Source of the DNA: a virus
Length of the DNA stretch: 64,000 nucleotides
Virus record (IMG/VR): IMGVR_UViG_3300027985_000918
Span: 310,001-374,000 of that record
Direction: 5' to 3' (one strand)
The notes beneath the pieces are model-generated. The model was not told where the DNA came from, did not search any database, and worked only from the letters and a program-made list of their open reading frames with translations. Shown here piece by piece: positions 32,394 to 42,435 of this stretch (the first letter of the stretch is position 1; each line of letters begins with the position of its first letter). The position numbers and the translations under genes are program-made.

Positions 32394-33944
32394 TCAGTGC
32401 TGTCCCCGGAGGGCCTGGCCCCTCCGAGACATGATGTTGCCGAGCCGCAGGAACACCCTGGCCTCAGCGGTACTGGGCTTGCGCCCAAGGGCGGAGGCAC
32501 AAGCCCCCAGGTAATCACGACCCGTACTGTACCCACTGGGGGCTCCCGCCCTCAGAACGGCCCGGTACAAGTTCCTATCGATCTCGATGCCAGCAGCCTT
32601 GTCCAGCGTTGCCACCCCCTCAATGAGAGCGATGTCCGAGCTGGCCGTCCTGGCCAATACCCGGATAGCAGCTTCGTGCTGGACGGTATCGTTGGGTGCC
32701 GTGGAGTCGTTGACCGCACGGGATGTGTCTTCCTCCCGCATCTGGTCCTTGATCTTCCGCTTCACCCGATCCTGCATGTACTGGGTGAGCTCTTCCTCGG
32801 TCTCCTGGAGGGGAGACCCAGACTGAGCCGGGGCAACAGCGCCACCCTCACCTTCGTCCTCACCCACCTCGTCGCCCTCATCCTCCCATCCGGCAATGAA
32901 ACTGTCTCTCCCCACCGCAAGAACATCCGAGTCCGTCAGAGGACCAGATGTGACCCTTCCCACCACACGAGCGTCCTGGTGGAAACGATCCTCCAAGATG
33001 CTAATGTCCGTGGCGGAACGCCCCATTGTGGCAGCACGCTGCATCTGGTTGGCATCCCACTCCGGGGGCGGGGAGTTGAGAACCTTGGCAGCCCTGTCGA
33101 GCATAACCTGGGTAGGTTCCAACACGTTCCGCAGGACTGCTCCCGTGAACGCTGGAGTTTCCACCCAACTTGCCTCGATGAACCGCACACCGCCAGTGGG
33201 ATCGATGCTATCGTGCCCACACAACTCCGCCACACGGTGCTGGCGGCCCAACTCGTCATAGAACACGGTGCCCTTGGCATACTTGATATGGGCACACATC
33301 TCAGTTTCGTCGGCAGCCCAGTGTCCACACTTGGTACAAATCGTGCCATCCACCGTACAGCCCATGGACATAGTGCCCATCTTTCCGGACTCAATGGCCT
33401 TAACCAGCTCAGTGTGCTTGCGGTCCGTGGCAACGAGGATGTCAATGTAAATGCTATCCCCGATATCACGGGCCACGGCGTCGATGATCCGACCCCGGGA
33501 CTGTGATTCGATCTGAACGTGCTCAACGAAGTTGTGCCCGCCCACAAACGTCTCGAACGCCTTGAGCAAAACCGGGCGGCTCCAGGCATCGAGGTTGTTG
33601 TTGATGAACTTGTCGCAGACCGGCTTTACCCGGTAATCCCCATACCTGCGGTTCACTCGGAACCCATCCTCCATCTGGTGGCCGAGCTTAACCCCCTGGG
33701 GGGACTCGACATCGACCGACGCCACAATGGTGGCATGGGTCAGGAGGAAATTCTTGGGGTTGAACGGCTTACCCAAGAGTTGAGTGGCCCGTTCCACCAG
33801 GTTGCTGGCCATGGCGACCTTGGTGGGCCTGAAATCCTTGGCGATCTTCCCGCTCTGCCTTGCAGCAGCTCGGACATTGCCCCACTGCTTCCGCCCAATT
33901 GACGGATTGGCGATTGTGGCATAGGCGTACTTCATCATCGGCAT
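32394..33944 (-). CDS. Prohead protease with zinc-finger insertion and C-terminal extension
   Basis: 516 residues. The region HNFVEHVQ ... GRIIDAVARD ... YIDILVATDR ... GKMGTMSMGC (Ser193) follows the herpes/T4-type assemblin protease pattern (His and Ser of the active site). Right after the Ser, CTKCGHW ... CAHI (about 203-219) forms a zinc-like knuckle seen in some large-phage relatives, then CGHDSIDPTGGVRFIEASWVETPAF. The last 200 residues are acidic then helical, possibly a fused scaffold part. Upstream of the scaffold-like and capsid genes. Matures the head by cleaving scaffold and capsid proteins. Confidence 0.82.
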   Translation of the reverse strand: MPMMKYAYATIANPSIGRKQWGNVRAAARQSGKIAKDFRPTKVAMASNLVERATQLLGKPFNPKNFLLTHATIVASVDVESPQGVKLGHQMEDGFRVNRRYGDYRVKPVCDKFINNNLDAWSRPVLLKAFETFVGGHNFVEHVQIESQSRGRIIDAVARDIGDSIYIDILVATDRKHTELVKAIESGKMGTMSMGCTVDGTICTKCGHWAADETEMCAHIKYAKGTVFYDELGRQHRVAELCGHDSIDPTGGVRFIEASWVETPAFTGAVLRNVLEPTQVMLDRAAKVLNSPPPEWDANQMQRAATMGRSATDISILEDRFHQDARVVGRVTSGPLTDSDVLAVGRDSFIAGWEDEGDEVGEDEGEGGAVAPAQSGSPLQETEEELTQYMQDRVKRKIKDQMREEDTSRAVNDSTAPNDTVQHEAAIRVLARTASSDIALIEGVATLDKAAGIEIDRNLYRAVLRAGAPSGYSTGRDYLGACASALGRKPSTAEARVFLRLGNIMSRRGQALRGQH

Positions 33945-33947
33945 GGA

Positions 33948-34583
33948 TCAGCCCTCCATCATGCGCTGGCGGGCCAACCGGATACTGGCGAACGGCTTAG
34001 AGGCTGCCTCTGCCTCAGCCACATCGTCGATGTACTCCGGGTGACCGATGATGTCACACTCCTTGACCAAGAACAGGCACTCCGGGCACCCAAGCAGCCG
34101 CTCGCTCACCCCCCCCTGCCTCTTGTAGGAGGCGGGGCGGAGGATGGCTTCCTTGCACTTTGGGCAGTTGAAATTGCCTGCATCAATCTCCGTCTGGGTT
34201 GCCTTGTAGTGGCGATCCTTGGCGGCCCAGTAGAGGGACTTCTTGACGAACGCCTGGGCAACCCGGGCGGCGCTCTCAGGGGTGAGACTGGCGGCCTTGG
34301 GGCCGCCGGGGACGCTGACCGTCCCGGCACCCCCGGGCACGTTATCATGCTCGGGGTCTGCGGGGATCACGTCCTTCTGCTCATACCGCTGAAGCTCTTC
34401 GACTGGTTTGCGCTCGGACCCGTGAGGCCACTCCACATCCACCATGCCAATGGCGGGATAGACCGTCGTGACACGGCCGATTAGGTCATGGTTGCCGCTC
34501 AGGAATGGGTATACCCGGTCACCAACCTCAAACTCCAAAGCCCGCTGTTGGTAATCCACATATGCAGAGCGGTCGTTACTCAC
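33948..34583 (-). CDS. Virion-type protein with SH3-like and zinc-ribbon parts
   Basis: 211 residues from a GTG (GAGAGG upstream). N-terminal KOW/SH3-like segment (FEVGDRVYPFLSG ... VTTVYPAIGMVDVEWPHG), then the motif AARVAQAFVKKSL, then CPKC ... CPEC (four-Cys ribbon), then a helical end. No enzyme motif. Stops 4 bases before the protease gene. Likely a capsid or DNA-associated virion protein. Confidence 0.7.
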   Translation of the reverse strand: MSNDRSAYVDYQQRALEFEVGDRVYPFLSGNHDLIGRVTTVYPAIGMVDVEWPHGSERKPVEELQRYEQKDVIPADPEHDNVPGGAGTVSVPGGPKAASLTPESAARVAQAFVKKSLYWAAKDRHYKATQTEIDAGNFNCPKCKEAILRPASYKRQGGVSERLLGCPECLFLVKECDIIGHPEYIDDVAEAEAASKPFASIRLARQRMMEG

Positions 34584-34607
34584 GATGACCTCTCCCGGAT
34601 TCTCTGA

Positions 34608-35264
34608 TCAGGAGAACAGGTTGAACCCGTGGCTGGCCTTCTTGCCGGCGTCCTTCTCGTCGTCCTCGTCCTCGCCGTCAGAAGCCCAACGGCTACCGGC
34701 CTTCTTGCCAGCGTCCTTCTCGTCGTCCTCGTCCTCGTCGTCTGAAGAAGACTTGATGACGCCCGTGGCGAGTTCGAGAGCCTTGGCAGCCTTGGCAGCC
34801 CCTGCGGGGGTCAACTTGGCGCTCTTCAGAGCGGCCAACAGAGCCTTGAAGTTGGCCTGGACACCAGGGTTGGCGGGCTGAGGATCGAGGTCCGGTGCGG
34901 CGATGTTGCCACTCTCGACCTCCTCTCGAAGCTCCCGGCGCTCCTGCTGGGAAAACTCACCCCTCATGTAGGACTCATCCGAGTCACCCTCCAGGGGGCC
35001 GGCCTTCTCGACACCAATCTCGGAGGGATTGAAATCGGCGTTCTTGAGATTGCCCTTCTGATCTCGCACCAGCCCGGCGGTCCGCTCGATGCGGTCGGCC
35101 AAAAGGTCGCACCGATGAGCGAAATCGGAAGCCACCTTCTCGGGGATGCCGAGAGAAGTGTGCTCCATCTGGATGAGGGTGGCAATGCGATCCAGAGCGG
35201 CGCTAGCCTGGAATGCGCCCTTCTTTGTGATGCTCTTGGGCATGTCTTCGTGCTCCTGTTCCAT
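34608..35264 (-). CDS. Hypothetical protein with duplicated acidic-basic tail
   Basis: 218 residues from the ATG at 35264 (GAGG 5 bases upstream); an ATG at 35243 with AGGAG is an alternative. Helical N-terminal and central regions; the C-terminus holds two copies of DEDDEKDAGKKA separated by a short linker. The repeat is also visible at DNA level (two near-identical stretches at 34640-34730). First gene after the promoter motif at 35324. Possibly a scaffold or head-core component. Confidence 0.68.
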   Translation of the reverse strand: MEQEHEDMPKSITKKGAFQASAALDRIATLIQMEHTSLGIPEKVASDFAHRCDLLADRIERTAGLVRDQKGNLKNADFNPSEIGVEKAGPLEGDSDESYMRGEFSQQERRELREEVESGNIAAPDLDPQPANPGVQANFKALLAALKSAKLTPAGAAKAAKALELATGVIKSSSDDEDEDDEKDAGKKAGSRWASDGEDEDDEKDAGKKASHGFNLFS

Positions 35265-35323
35265 CAAGACCTCAACCAAGTATCAGCTCGGGCATTCCAA
35301 GCCCTCCGCTGATATGGTCAAGG

Positions 35324-35330
35324 TATAGAC
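35324..35330 (-). promoter_or_regulatory. Candidate TATA-type promoter motif
   Basis: Minus strand GTCTATA in the 100-base gap between the large gene ending at 35363 and the gene starting at 35264, 60 bases upstream of that ATG. Confidence 0.4.
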
Positions 35331-35362
35331 GAAAGATTGAGAATCAGTGGTTCAAAACCCGT

Positions 35363-38300
35363 TCAACTGGGTAGTTCCTTGTCCTCTGTTACGGCCCTCA
35401 TATACGCCCGGAACGCATCCGGTCTCATCTCCCGGATGCGCTTCCTCTCCTTGGGGTCGGTGACGTTTTTGAGCCATTCCTGCTTCTTCTGTTCCGGGGT
35501 CTTCTCAGGATTCTGCTTGTCTTCCCGGACCTTCCGACCGTCATCCTTCGGCTCGACCTTCTGATCGAGAACCGAGAGGTCTCCAGTCTCACTCACATGG
35601 CGGACCCGAGCTACGTTCGGATTCATCTTGTCGGGCACCGTTCCCGACAGCTTCTCTGCGGTAGACATCGTCAAACGCAGATCCTGAACCTGGACTCCCT
35701 CCCCTGCCTTTAGGCAGCTCTCCAGATCCTCCTGGGTCACAGCCTTGGCGATGCAGTGTGCCAGCTCATCGGCGGCCCCCTTGAGGGCCTTGTCGTCTGT
35801 CTTGGCCTGGCGTACCCTTTCGGCCAGACTCTCAGGGTCTGTGGTAGGCTTAGAAGTGGGCTTGGTTTTACCCTTCCCCTTCTCATCGGTCTCCTTCCCC
35901 TTGTGGAAAGCGTTCAGGAACCCTTGGGTTACAGTCATGTCGTTTAGGGCCAGCATCTTGAGCACATCTCGGGCGAACGCTCTCCCCTCTGCCGTGATGT
36001 GGTTGTCCTCATCATCATCCGTAAGAACCCTACCGATGGCCTCATAGGGGCTATTATCCCCTGCCACAGTTTCCACCAATTCATCGTCCGACATGATGTC
36101 CAGAGCATCCCTGACCTTGACCCTCCCCTCAGGGCTGTACAAATCAGAAGCCCCCTTCAACAGTACGTCTTCGTCCCCAAGGACAGCCAGAGACTGAGCC
36201 ATCCTCTGGAAGCTCTTAGACATCTCCTCCGTGCCGGAGAGCTGGCGACCTTGTACAGCAGCGGCCAACATCATCCCCGACTTGATAGCATCCAGCTCGA
36301 TGTACTCGTCTGATTCGGGGTCGGCCTTATCCAATTCCTGCTTGAGCTGGTCGGCAGCAGCATCCAGAAGCCCCGGCCCCGCCTTACGGAACTGGTGGTA
36401 AGCCTCAAGAGACCGCCCATGCAGCTCCTCCGCCGTTTTGTTGTTGTTGTTGACCGCCCGGCCACCAACAAGACGAGGGTTAGCCACCACCTTCGTGGCG
36501 AACACATACTCAGCCAGGCGCTTCGCTCGCACCTGGGGGGCAGCCTCCGCCAACCCCTTGGTCCCCCTCTTGAGAGCAGACTGAGCCCTCTTCAAGACAT
36601 CCACAGTCAACCCCCCATCCTCCGCACGAGCGCTCAGAAGCTGTCCCATGTGAGAAGCATAAGCCTCTGCCAGCTCCTGCTTAGCGGAGGCCACATTCTT
36701 CTCGTACTCTGCCTTAAGCCTCTGGATATGATCCCGAACCCCCTGAGCACTCTCCTGATCTTCCGGAACCTCTGGGTACTCCGGCTCTTCCGGCCACAAA
36801 TCACCCAGGTCCATTCCCTGGACGGCCTTGTCGAAATCAGCAAGCTGTCTCTGCTGCTTGGCCCTCTGCTGTTCCCGTTCCTTAACCTTTCGCTCTTCCG
36901 CTTGCTGGGCAGCGACCTCTGGATCTTCTTCCTCCTCACCTTCCCCGCCCCCTTCAGCCCTCCTCTTAGCGGATTCTTCATCGGGAGCCGACGTGGGCTG
37001 CTTGGACTTGGGAGGCCAAACACCCCAGCCGTTCTCCGTCTGCCAGTAGTCTCCCTCTTTGTGTTCAGCATCCTGTGGGACCTTCCCAGCAATGCGAATA
37101 GGAGGACCTGACAAGACCATCAACATCCGGTCACCGGCATCCGTGATAGCGGCAACCTTCTTGTAGTTCAGGGAGAGATCGGGATCCTTCTCAGCCTTCC
37201 CCGTGTCGTCCACGTCCGGGTCATACTCGTCCATCCGATTGCGACGAAGGTCCTGCCGGGGAGGCTTCTTCGATGGCTTCGGACGATTCATCCGCTCTAC
37301 TTCCTCGTTCTCCTTCTCCCCCTCATCTTTGGTCGCCTGCCGGTACAGGTAAGCCGAAGCCACTCTCCCGGCTGCCTTCCTGATCCACTCTGCAGCCAGG
37401 CGGAGGGACGTACTTGCCCCCTTGCCCAGCCGGACCGGATCTTCGTCAGAGCCCTTCTTGTCAAGACGTTTCATGACCTCGCCGGAGGCGAGGTACTTGT
37501 CGGCCAAACCGGGGACCAGGTACTGGCTCTTAAGGGTCGAGGGTTCATGGCCCACCGCCTTGGCGGTCTCTTTTAGAGCCTGCTCAAATTCCTTCTTGAG
37601 CAGCTTCCCCCGCTCCTTCTTATCCTCGGGCAGCTCCCCACCCTTGGAGCGGATATCCTTGAGACGGCTCTGCATCTCGGCATTGGCGTGGTACCCCCGC
37701 ATGTCCTTAGCGGTGATGCCGAAAGGCTCCAGGTACTCGTTCACGTCTTCGGCAGAGATATCCCCCGTTAGGCTGTCATTCTCCCCCTTTCCCTCTTTGG
37801 CGGCCTTGAGAGCCGACACCAAAGCCGGATCACTGACAACCTTCTCGTGACTCACGCCGGACTTGCCGACGTACTTGACGGTGACTTTGTTGCCGGAAAA
37901 GGTCAGATGCTTGACCTTCCAACCTGTGACCCCATAGTGCCCATCCTCAGCAGACTCCTCATTGCCGACCCGCTCGTATGTCTCGTCCATGAGGCCAACA
38001 ATCAGGGCCTTTAGCCGGGTGTCCTCGTCCTTGGACTTCAAATCCTTCGACACCTGCGCCCTCAGCTTGGTGATGGATCCACGTAGCTTCTCTACCTGCT
38101 TAGCCTTCTCTCGGTTCCGGAGTTCAATCTGGCCCTCGCTGTACTCGTAGACGGTCGTGGTCCCTTTGCCATCGGCCTTGGGGACCTCCTTCTTCTTCTG
38201 ATACTTGGCGGACACCCGAAGAACGGCCTCCTTAGAAAGCCCCCCCGCTGTTGCGGCGGCCTCATCGTAGCGGAGCTTGAACAGTTTGATCTCCATGTCC

Positions 38301-40483
38301 TGCTTGCGCCCCTTGGGCACTGGCTCCACGATCACCACAGGTTCCCCAGACTTCTCGTCAGTCTTGAACTCTTTGATAACCCCCTTCTTATTCTTGTACT
38401 TGCCGTACAAGACGGGGTCACCGACATTCAGGGTGAAGGTTTTGGCGATCCGCAGAGCTGCCTCCTTCATCCACTCGTTATCCTCCGGGGGGTACAGCTC
38501 CTGGAGGTGTGGCATCTCATCCTGGAGGCCCGTGTAGACCCCCTTGAGCAAAGTCTTCTTCGCCTGGGTGTTCAGGGCCCTATGGACCCTGTTCCATGTG
38601 GTGGAATTCTCCAGGGCACGGTCCAGGAGGGACATCGAGGCTCCCGCCCAGAGGTTTCCGGCCCCCCCCTGCTCATGGACGTAATCAATCACTTCGTCCA
38701 CGATCTGCTGCATGAACGCCCGGATCTCAGTCGCTTCGTTGTGGTAGGTGTCCTCGTCAAGGTGACTGATTCCCCCTGGGGCAAGAAGGTCCCGGAGGTG
38801 GGTGATTTCATGAATCAGAACCGAGTACACCTCCTTGGCGACCCGGGCCTCATTGTCCAGAAACGCCTTGGGGGACTTGGCAGCATCGAGAGTGACCGTC
38901 ATCTGGTACTTGAACGCATGGCTCCCCTGAACCCTCTGCGTAACTGCCCCCCCTACCACATACTGCCGGGGACCGCTGAAACCCAAGGCCTTGTTTCTGG
39001 ACTCAACCTTGACATCCACAGCCACAAGGGCGCCCTTCACATCCTGGACGACGTACTTAGCGACGACAAAACCCCATGTGTCCGGCCGGAACCCCCGCTG
39101 GGAGTACAGAGAGTCAGAAGGGTCATCTCGAAACCGTAGGTGCTGGGGCAGCACCTGCATGATCTTGTCCGTCAGCCCCTTGGCCTCGACCTTGTTGATC
39201 GGAATAGGACGAGCAGCCCTCTTCTTGGTGTACGCCTGTGCCACTCGGAACACTGCCCCAGCGGTACGCTGCCAGCTTTCTGAGGTCATCCCCATCCGCT
39301 TAGCCGGCACCTGTCCTTTGCCCACCGTCCCCTGTCCCCGGGCAAGCCTCATAAGGGGCTTGCCATACAAACCGGACATGCTCAGCGCCCTCTGCATCCT
39401 GAACTTGCCCACATCGGACAGCTTCTCGGGGGCCGACATGAAGGCAACGAAAGACTCTGCAAAGTCCTCCCTCTCGTTGGTCTTGGCGTACTCAGTGGGC
39501 ACATGTAGGGCTTCGATAGCCTGGGCCACCGCAGAGTCACCCTGGGCATACTCTGCCACCTGCTCTTCGGTGAGAACAGGGTGGTGGTAGCTAGAGTACG
39601 AGTCCAGCACTCCCATCTTGTCCTGCTTCTGGCGCCATGCCCGGGAAAGAACCTGGTCGAACCTCTCAGTCCCAGGAGTCACCCCCTGGTTCTCCTCGAC
39701 GTGCTTCTGGAACCAGGACCGCAGAGCCTTATTCCGGCTGAGCCGCTTAGCGATCTGCTTCAGATGGTAGACGTTAGCATTCCCCATCCAGAAGGTCAGA
39801 TCTTCTATGAGCCCCCGAAAATCCTGCTGGGCCTCGGAGCCCATCTCCAGAAAGGGGTCGGAGCTGCTGTACTTCTCCATGCCTGCACGGAGCTTGTGAA
39901 CCTGAGGCATCCCCCAGACCTCAATCTCGTCGAAGGACCAGGAACCAGTCGGGATCGGACCCTCCCACTCAGTGTCGAGACCGTCGAGGTATTCAAGGGT
40001 GGTGTGGGGGCGGTAAACCGTCCAGCTATCCGTTACCTCGACCCCAATGTCCTGGATAGCCGACTTGAGACGGTCCCGAAGCTCTGCCATGCGGTGACTG
40101 AATCGAATGGGGAGAATAGCAACCCGCCGCTGCTGGGATTCATGGGTGAAGTAGTCCAACCCCTCCAGTTTGGCCTGTACGGGCCCCCTCAGTTCTTCGG
40201 ACACCACCCGCTGGCAGGTCTCGATGAACTCGTCCTCATGACCCTTGACGTTGCCAACGTAGAGCAGAGTGACGTGGGGCGGACTCTTGTCGTTACCCGA
40301 CTTTTTCACCGGAAACTGGCTGGAAATCCCCCGGGGTAGAGGAATGAACAGCCCTGTCCACTCCGTGCTGTCGCCGGTCTTTTTGCCGTCATCGGGACCG
40401 GCGTGCCTTTTAGCCCAATCAGCCTTGACCTGCTGCCGGACGGCCAATCTGCGAGCCTGTGCTTGAAGAATAGGGTGCTCCAC
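35363..40483 (-). CDS. Giant 1706-residue multidomain virion-type protein (2H phosphoesterase, zincin, coiled coils)
   Basis: GTG start with GGAGG 8 bases upstream. Domains: residues 40-200 a 2H phosphoesterase with PHVTLL (H70, T72) and PHTTLEY (H160, T162); 325-350 a segment YAKTNEREDFAESF like that following HExxH in phage minor-head zincins, here without HExxH; 405-425 the motif VFRVAQAYTKKRA; 550-590 a zincin site HEITH (558-562) with YHNEATEIRAF (probable third ligand E586); about 680-730 a KOW-like NVGDPVLYGKYKNKKGVIKE; then long charged helices, another RVASAYLYRQA, and Glu/Lys-rich C-terminal half. No portal- or tape-measure-type pattern. Sits between portal and head genes: likely an internal or ejected protein (inference). 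Confidence 0.72.
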   Translation of the reverse strand: MEHPILQAQARRLAVRQQVKADWAKRHAGPDDGKKTGDSTEWTGLFIPLPRGISSQFPVKKSGNDKSPPHVTLLYVGNVKGHEDEFIETCQRVVSEELRGPVQAKLEGLDYFTHESQQRRVAILPIRFSHRMAELRDRLKSAIQDIGVEVTDSWTVYRPHTTLEYLDGLDTEWEGPIPTGSWSFDEIEVWGMPQVHKLRAGMEKYSSSDPFLEMGSEAQQDFRGLIEDLTFWMGNANVYHLKQIAKRLSRNKALRSWFQKHVEENQGVTPGTERFDQVLSRAWRQKQDKMGVLDSYSSYHHPVLTEEQVAEYAQGDSAVAQAIEALHVPTEYAKTNEREDFAESFVAFMSAPEKLSDVGKFRMQRALSMSGLYGKPLMRLARGQGTVGKGQVPAKRMGMTSESWQRTAGAVFRVAQAYTKKRAARPIPINKVEAKGLTDKIMQVLPQHLRFRDDPSDSLYSQRGFRPDTWGFVVAKYVVQDVKGALVAVDVKVESRNKALGFSGPRQYVVGGAVTQRVQGSHAFKYQMTVTLDAAKSPKAFLDNEARVAKEVYSVLIHEITHLRDLLAPGGISHLDEDTYHNEATEIRAFMQQIVDEVIDYVHEQGGAGNLWAGASMSLLDRALENSTTWNRVHRALNTQAKKTLLKGVYTGLQDEMPHLQELYPPEDNEWMKEAALRIAKTFTLNVGDPVLYGKYKNKKGVIKEFKTDEKSGEPVVIVEPVPKGRKQDMEIKLFKLRYDEAAATAGGLSKEAVLRVSAKYQKKKEVPKADGKGTTTVYEYSEGQIELRNREKAKQVEKLRGSITKLRAQVSKDLKSKDEDTRLKALIVGLMDETYERVGNEESAEDGHYGVTGWKVKHLTFSGNKVTVKYVGKSGVSHEKVVSDPALVSALKAAKEGKGENDSLTGDISAEDVNEYLEPFGITAKDMRGYHANAEMQSRLKDIRSKGGELPEDKKERGKLLKKEFEQALKETAKAVGHEPSTLKSQYLVPGLADKYLASGEVMKRLDKKGSDEDPVRLGKGASTSLRLAAEWIRKAAGRVASAYLYRQATKDEGEKENEEVERMNRPKPSKKPPRQDLRRNRMDEYDPDVDDTGKAEKDPDLSLNYKKVAAITDAGDRMLMVLSGPPIRIAGKVPQDAEHKEGDYWQTENGWGVWPPKSKQPTSAPDEESAKRRAEGGGEGEEEEDPEVAAQQAEERKVKEREQQRAKQQRQLADFDKAVQGMDLGDLWPEEPEYPEVPEDQESAQGVRDHIQRLKAEYEKNVASAKQELAEAYASHMGQLLSARAEDGGLTVDVLKRAQSALKRGTKGLAEAAPQVRAKRLAEYVFATKVVANPRLVGGRAVNNNNKTAEELHGRSLEAYHQFRKAGPGLLDAAADQLKQELDKADPESDEYIELDAIKSGMMLAAAVQGRQLSGTEEMSKSFQRMAQSLAVLGDEDVLLKGASDLYSPEGRVKVRDALDIMSDDELVETVAGDNSPYEAIGRVLTDDDEDNHITAEGRAFARDVLKMLALNDMTVTQGFLNAFHKGKETDEKGKGKTKPTSKPTTDPESLAERVRQAKTDDKALKGAADELAHCIAKAVTQEDLESCLKAGEGVQVQDLRLTMSTAEKLSGTVPDKMNPNVARVRHVSETGDLSVLDQKVEPKDDGRKVREDKQNPEKTPEQKKQEWLKNVTDPKERKRIREMRPDAFRAYMRAVTEDKELPS

Positions 40484-40516
40484 CGGGTGTTCCTCCAGTC
40501 TCTACCTTCGGCAGAG

Positions 40517-40524
40517 CTATAAAC
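40517..40524 (-). promoter_or_regulatory. Candidate TATA-type promoter motif
   Basis: Minus strand GTTTATAG, 34 bases upstream of the GTG of the 1706-residue gene, in a 44-base gap. Confidence 0.45.
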
Positions 40525-40527
40525 AAA

Positions 40528-42435
40528 TCACAGCGCCGGTGATGGCCTGTGCCCCTTGAAGCGGGCCTCCTTCCCGGACACTGGCTTAGTCAGGCCACTC
40601 TCCAGCTCACCCTGAAGCTCGGGATCAATGTGGGTGTCGCTCGCCAGAGCTTCCTCAGCGGCCTCTCGGATAGCTCTCTTGATGGCTTCCTGGAAAGTAT
40701 CCTTGAGGAAACGGTGAATCTCGTTCTGCTGTACTGAGCCAAACCGGGACATGCCCTCTTCCTTCGGTTTGGTATACTTCAGACCCAGGACATCGGCCAC
40801 TCGCTGGACAGCGTCGGAGGACTCCGCCAAGGCGTCCCCGACACGGCTGTAGACCGCCCGCAAGACTTCATTGAACGTAGCGTCCTGGAGTGTAAAAGTG
40901 TCCCTCTCCAGCTTCTCTCGGACGGTGTCGGCATCAAGGTTCAGCAAATCCAGAATGGTCTCGATGTCCAAACTCCCCTTCTGGTAGAGATTGAACAATG
41001 TGTCGAATGTCTCCTGGTTATCCCGCAAAGCCAAACGGGTGAACGACAGCCTCGGATGGATGACCACCTCTTCGCCGTCTTCGTCGTACTCGATGAACCC
41101 CATGCGGCGGCACATCGGCTCCAAAAGTTGCCGGTCTACGAAATCCTGAAGCAGCTCACGCAGCAACAGATAGCGGACGTTGATCACCTCCAAGTGGATG
41201 CGGTCCCCACTGTAGCTCGACTCACCGGACAGCAAAGATTCAGTGACCCCGAGACCGGCATAAAGCTGCCGGTCAGTGAGGTCGTACTCGGAGGACAGGT
41301 CCAGCAAGCGGGAGTCCGCCCCCCCGCCCCGCTCTTCCCAGTTGACCTGGAAGTTCGTGATGACACTATAGTCCGGGTCCTGAAGAGCCAGATCCACCTG
41401 GTCCCGCAGCTCTTCCGTCTGCTCGGCGTTCATGTCCTCCGCCCAGATGATGCGGTAGGGGGTCATGTGCCGGGAGGCGATGGATGTCTGGGCCTGGCGG
41501 AGTTTATCCCGGAACACCAGGACTCGGAGACACCGCTGAAGGATAGACTTCCCCCGAGCCTCGTACTGACTCTTCTTGCGGGCCAGGTAGTGGCAGAAGC
41601 TGCCCGCCTCAGGGGTGGTGTTCAAGGGGATGTTCTCACCCCGGAGGACGTAGTCCACAACCTCGGTAGGCATGGACTCGACCACCTCTCGGGCTCGGAG
41701 ATCTCCCTGAGTAGCCCTCTCGATGATGGCCTTGGTCTTGCTATCGGGAATCAGCTCAATGAGGCGCTTGTCCGTGAAGGGGAACGCCTCCATCTGAATC
41801 TGCTCGGGGGGAAGAACTCGGAGAGCCGACCAGCCCTTGTAATTCTTCTTCACCCACTGGACCATCCTCTTTCGGGCATCCGGGTAAGGCCGCTCTTCCT
41901 CTACCAGGGACCCGTCAGCAGCAATCTCACGATATGTCTCATGAGTCACCTCCCGGGGCATATCTGGACTCGTGTCCTCTGCGAACACGAATACCTCCCC
42001 GACGAGGTAATATTCGTGGACCACCTCCAAAAGACGGTGCAGCAGACCAATATAGCGAACCCACCGCTCACAGAACCTCATGGACGCCTCAGCCAGCTTC
42101 TTGTTCTTGGCCTTAGGCTTGCGGAGGCGTAGCTTGGAAAGGGGGAGTTCCCCGTGCAGATCGATGGCCTGACCCACAAAGGGGTCGTTGTCGTAAAAGA
42201 AGCGGAAATAGTTCCGCATCTCATCTACGGACTGAGGCAGCTCCAGGAAATCTGGGCTCAGCTCGGGACTGTAGAAGTTGCCCCCCGAGCCAACCATGGC
42301 CCCACCCGTAGCAGGGTAGGCCATCTTGAGGCGGGCTGTTCCGGTAACGAGCTTGCCGGGTTTGCCTACCTTGACCTTGTCCCGCTCGGGAAGGGTAGCC
42401 ACCTTGACTGTATGCTTGGGATCGTTCTTCTTCAT
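40528..42435 (-). CDS. Portal protein
   Basis: 635 residues. Matches the pattern of large-phage portal proteins: YFRFFYDNDPFVGQAIDLHGEL, then a beta-rich wing, PPEQIQMEAFP, FCHYLARKKSQYEARGKSI and the stem-like LTDRQLYAGLGVTESLLSGE followed by a long helix. Forms the dodecameric DNA channel at the capsid vertex. Lies just downstream of the terminase in the same direction, as usual. Start overlaps the TGA of the preceding gene (ATGA). Confidence 0.88.
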   Translation of the reverse strand: MKKNDPKHTVKVATLPERDKVKVGKPGKLVTGTARLKMAYPATGGAMVGSGGNFYSPELSPDFLELPQSVDEMRNYFRFFYDNDPFVGQAIDLHGELPLSKLRLRKPKAKNKKLAEASMRFCERWVRYIGLLHRLLEVVHEYYLVGEVFVFAEDTSPDMPREVTHETYREIAADGSLVEEERPYPDARKRMVQWVKKNYKGWSALRVLPPEQIQMEAFPFTDKRLIELIPDSKTKAIIERATQGDLRAREVVESMPTEVVDYVLRGENIPLNTTPEAGSFCHYLARKKSQYEARGKSILQRCLRVLVFRDKLRQAQTSIASRHMTPYRIIWAEDMNAEQTEELRDQVDLALQDPDYSVITNFQVNWEERGGGADSRLLDLSSEYDLTDRQLYAGLGVTESLLSGESSYSGDRIHLEVINVRYLLLRELLQDFVDRQLLEPMCRRMGFIEYDEDGEEVVIHPRLSFTRLALRDNQETFDTLFNLYQKGSLDIETILDLLNLDADTVREKLERDTFTLQDATFNEVLRAVYSRVGDALAESSDAVQRVADVLGLKYTKPKEEGMSRFGSVQQNEIHRFLKDTFQEAIKRAIREAAEEALASDTHIDPELQGELESGLTKPVSGKEARFKGHRPSPAL

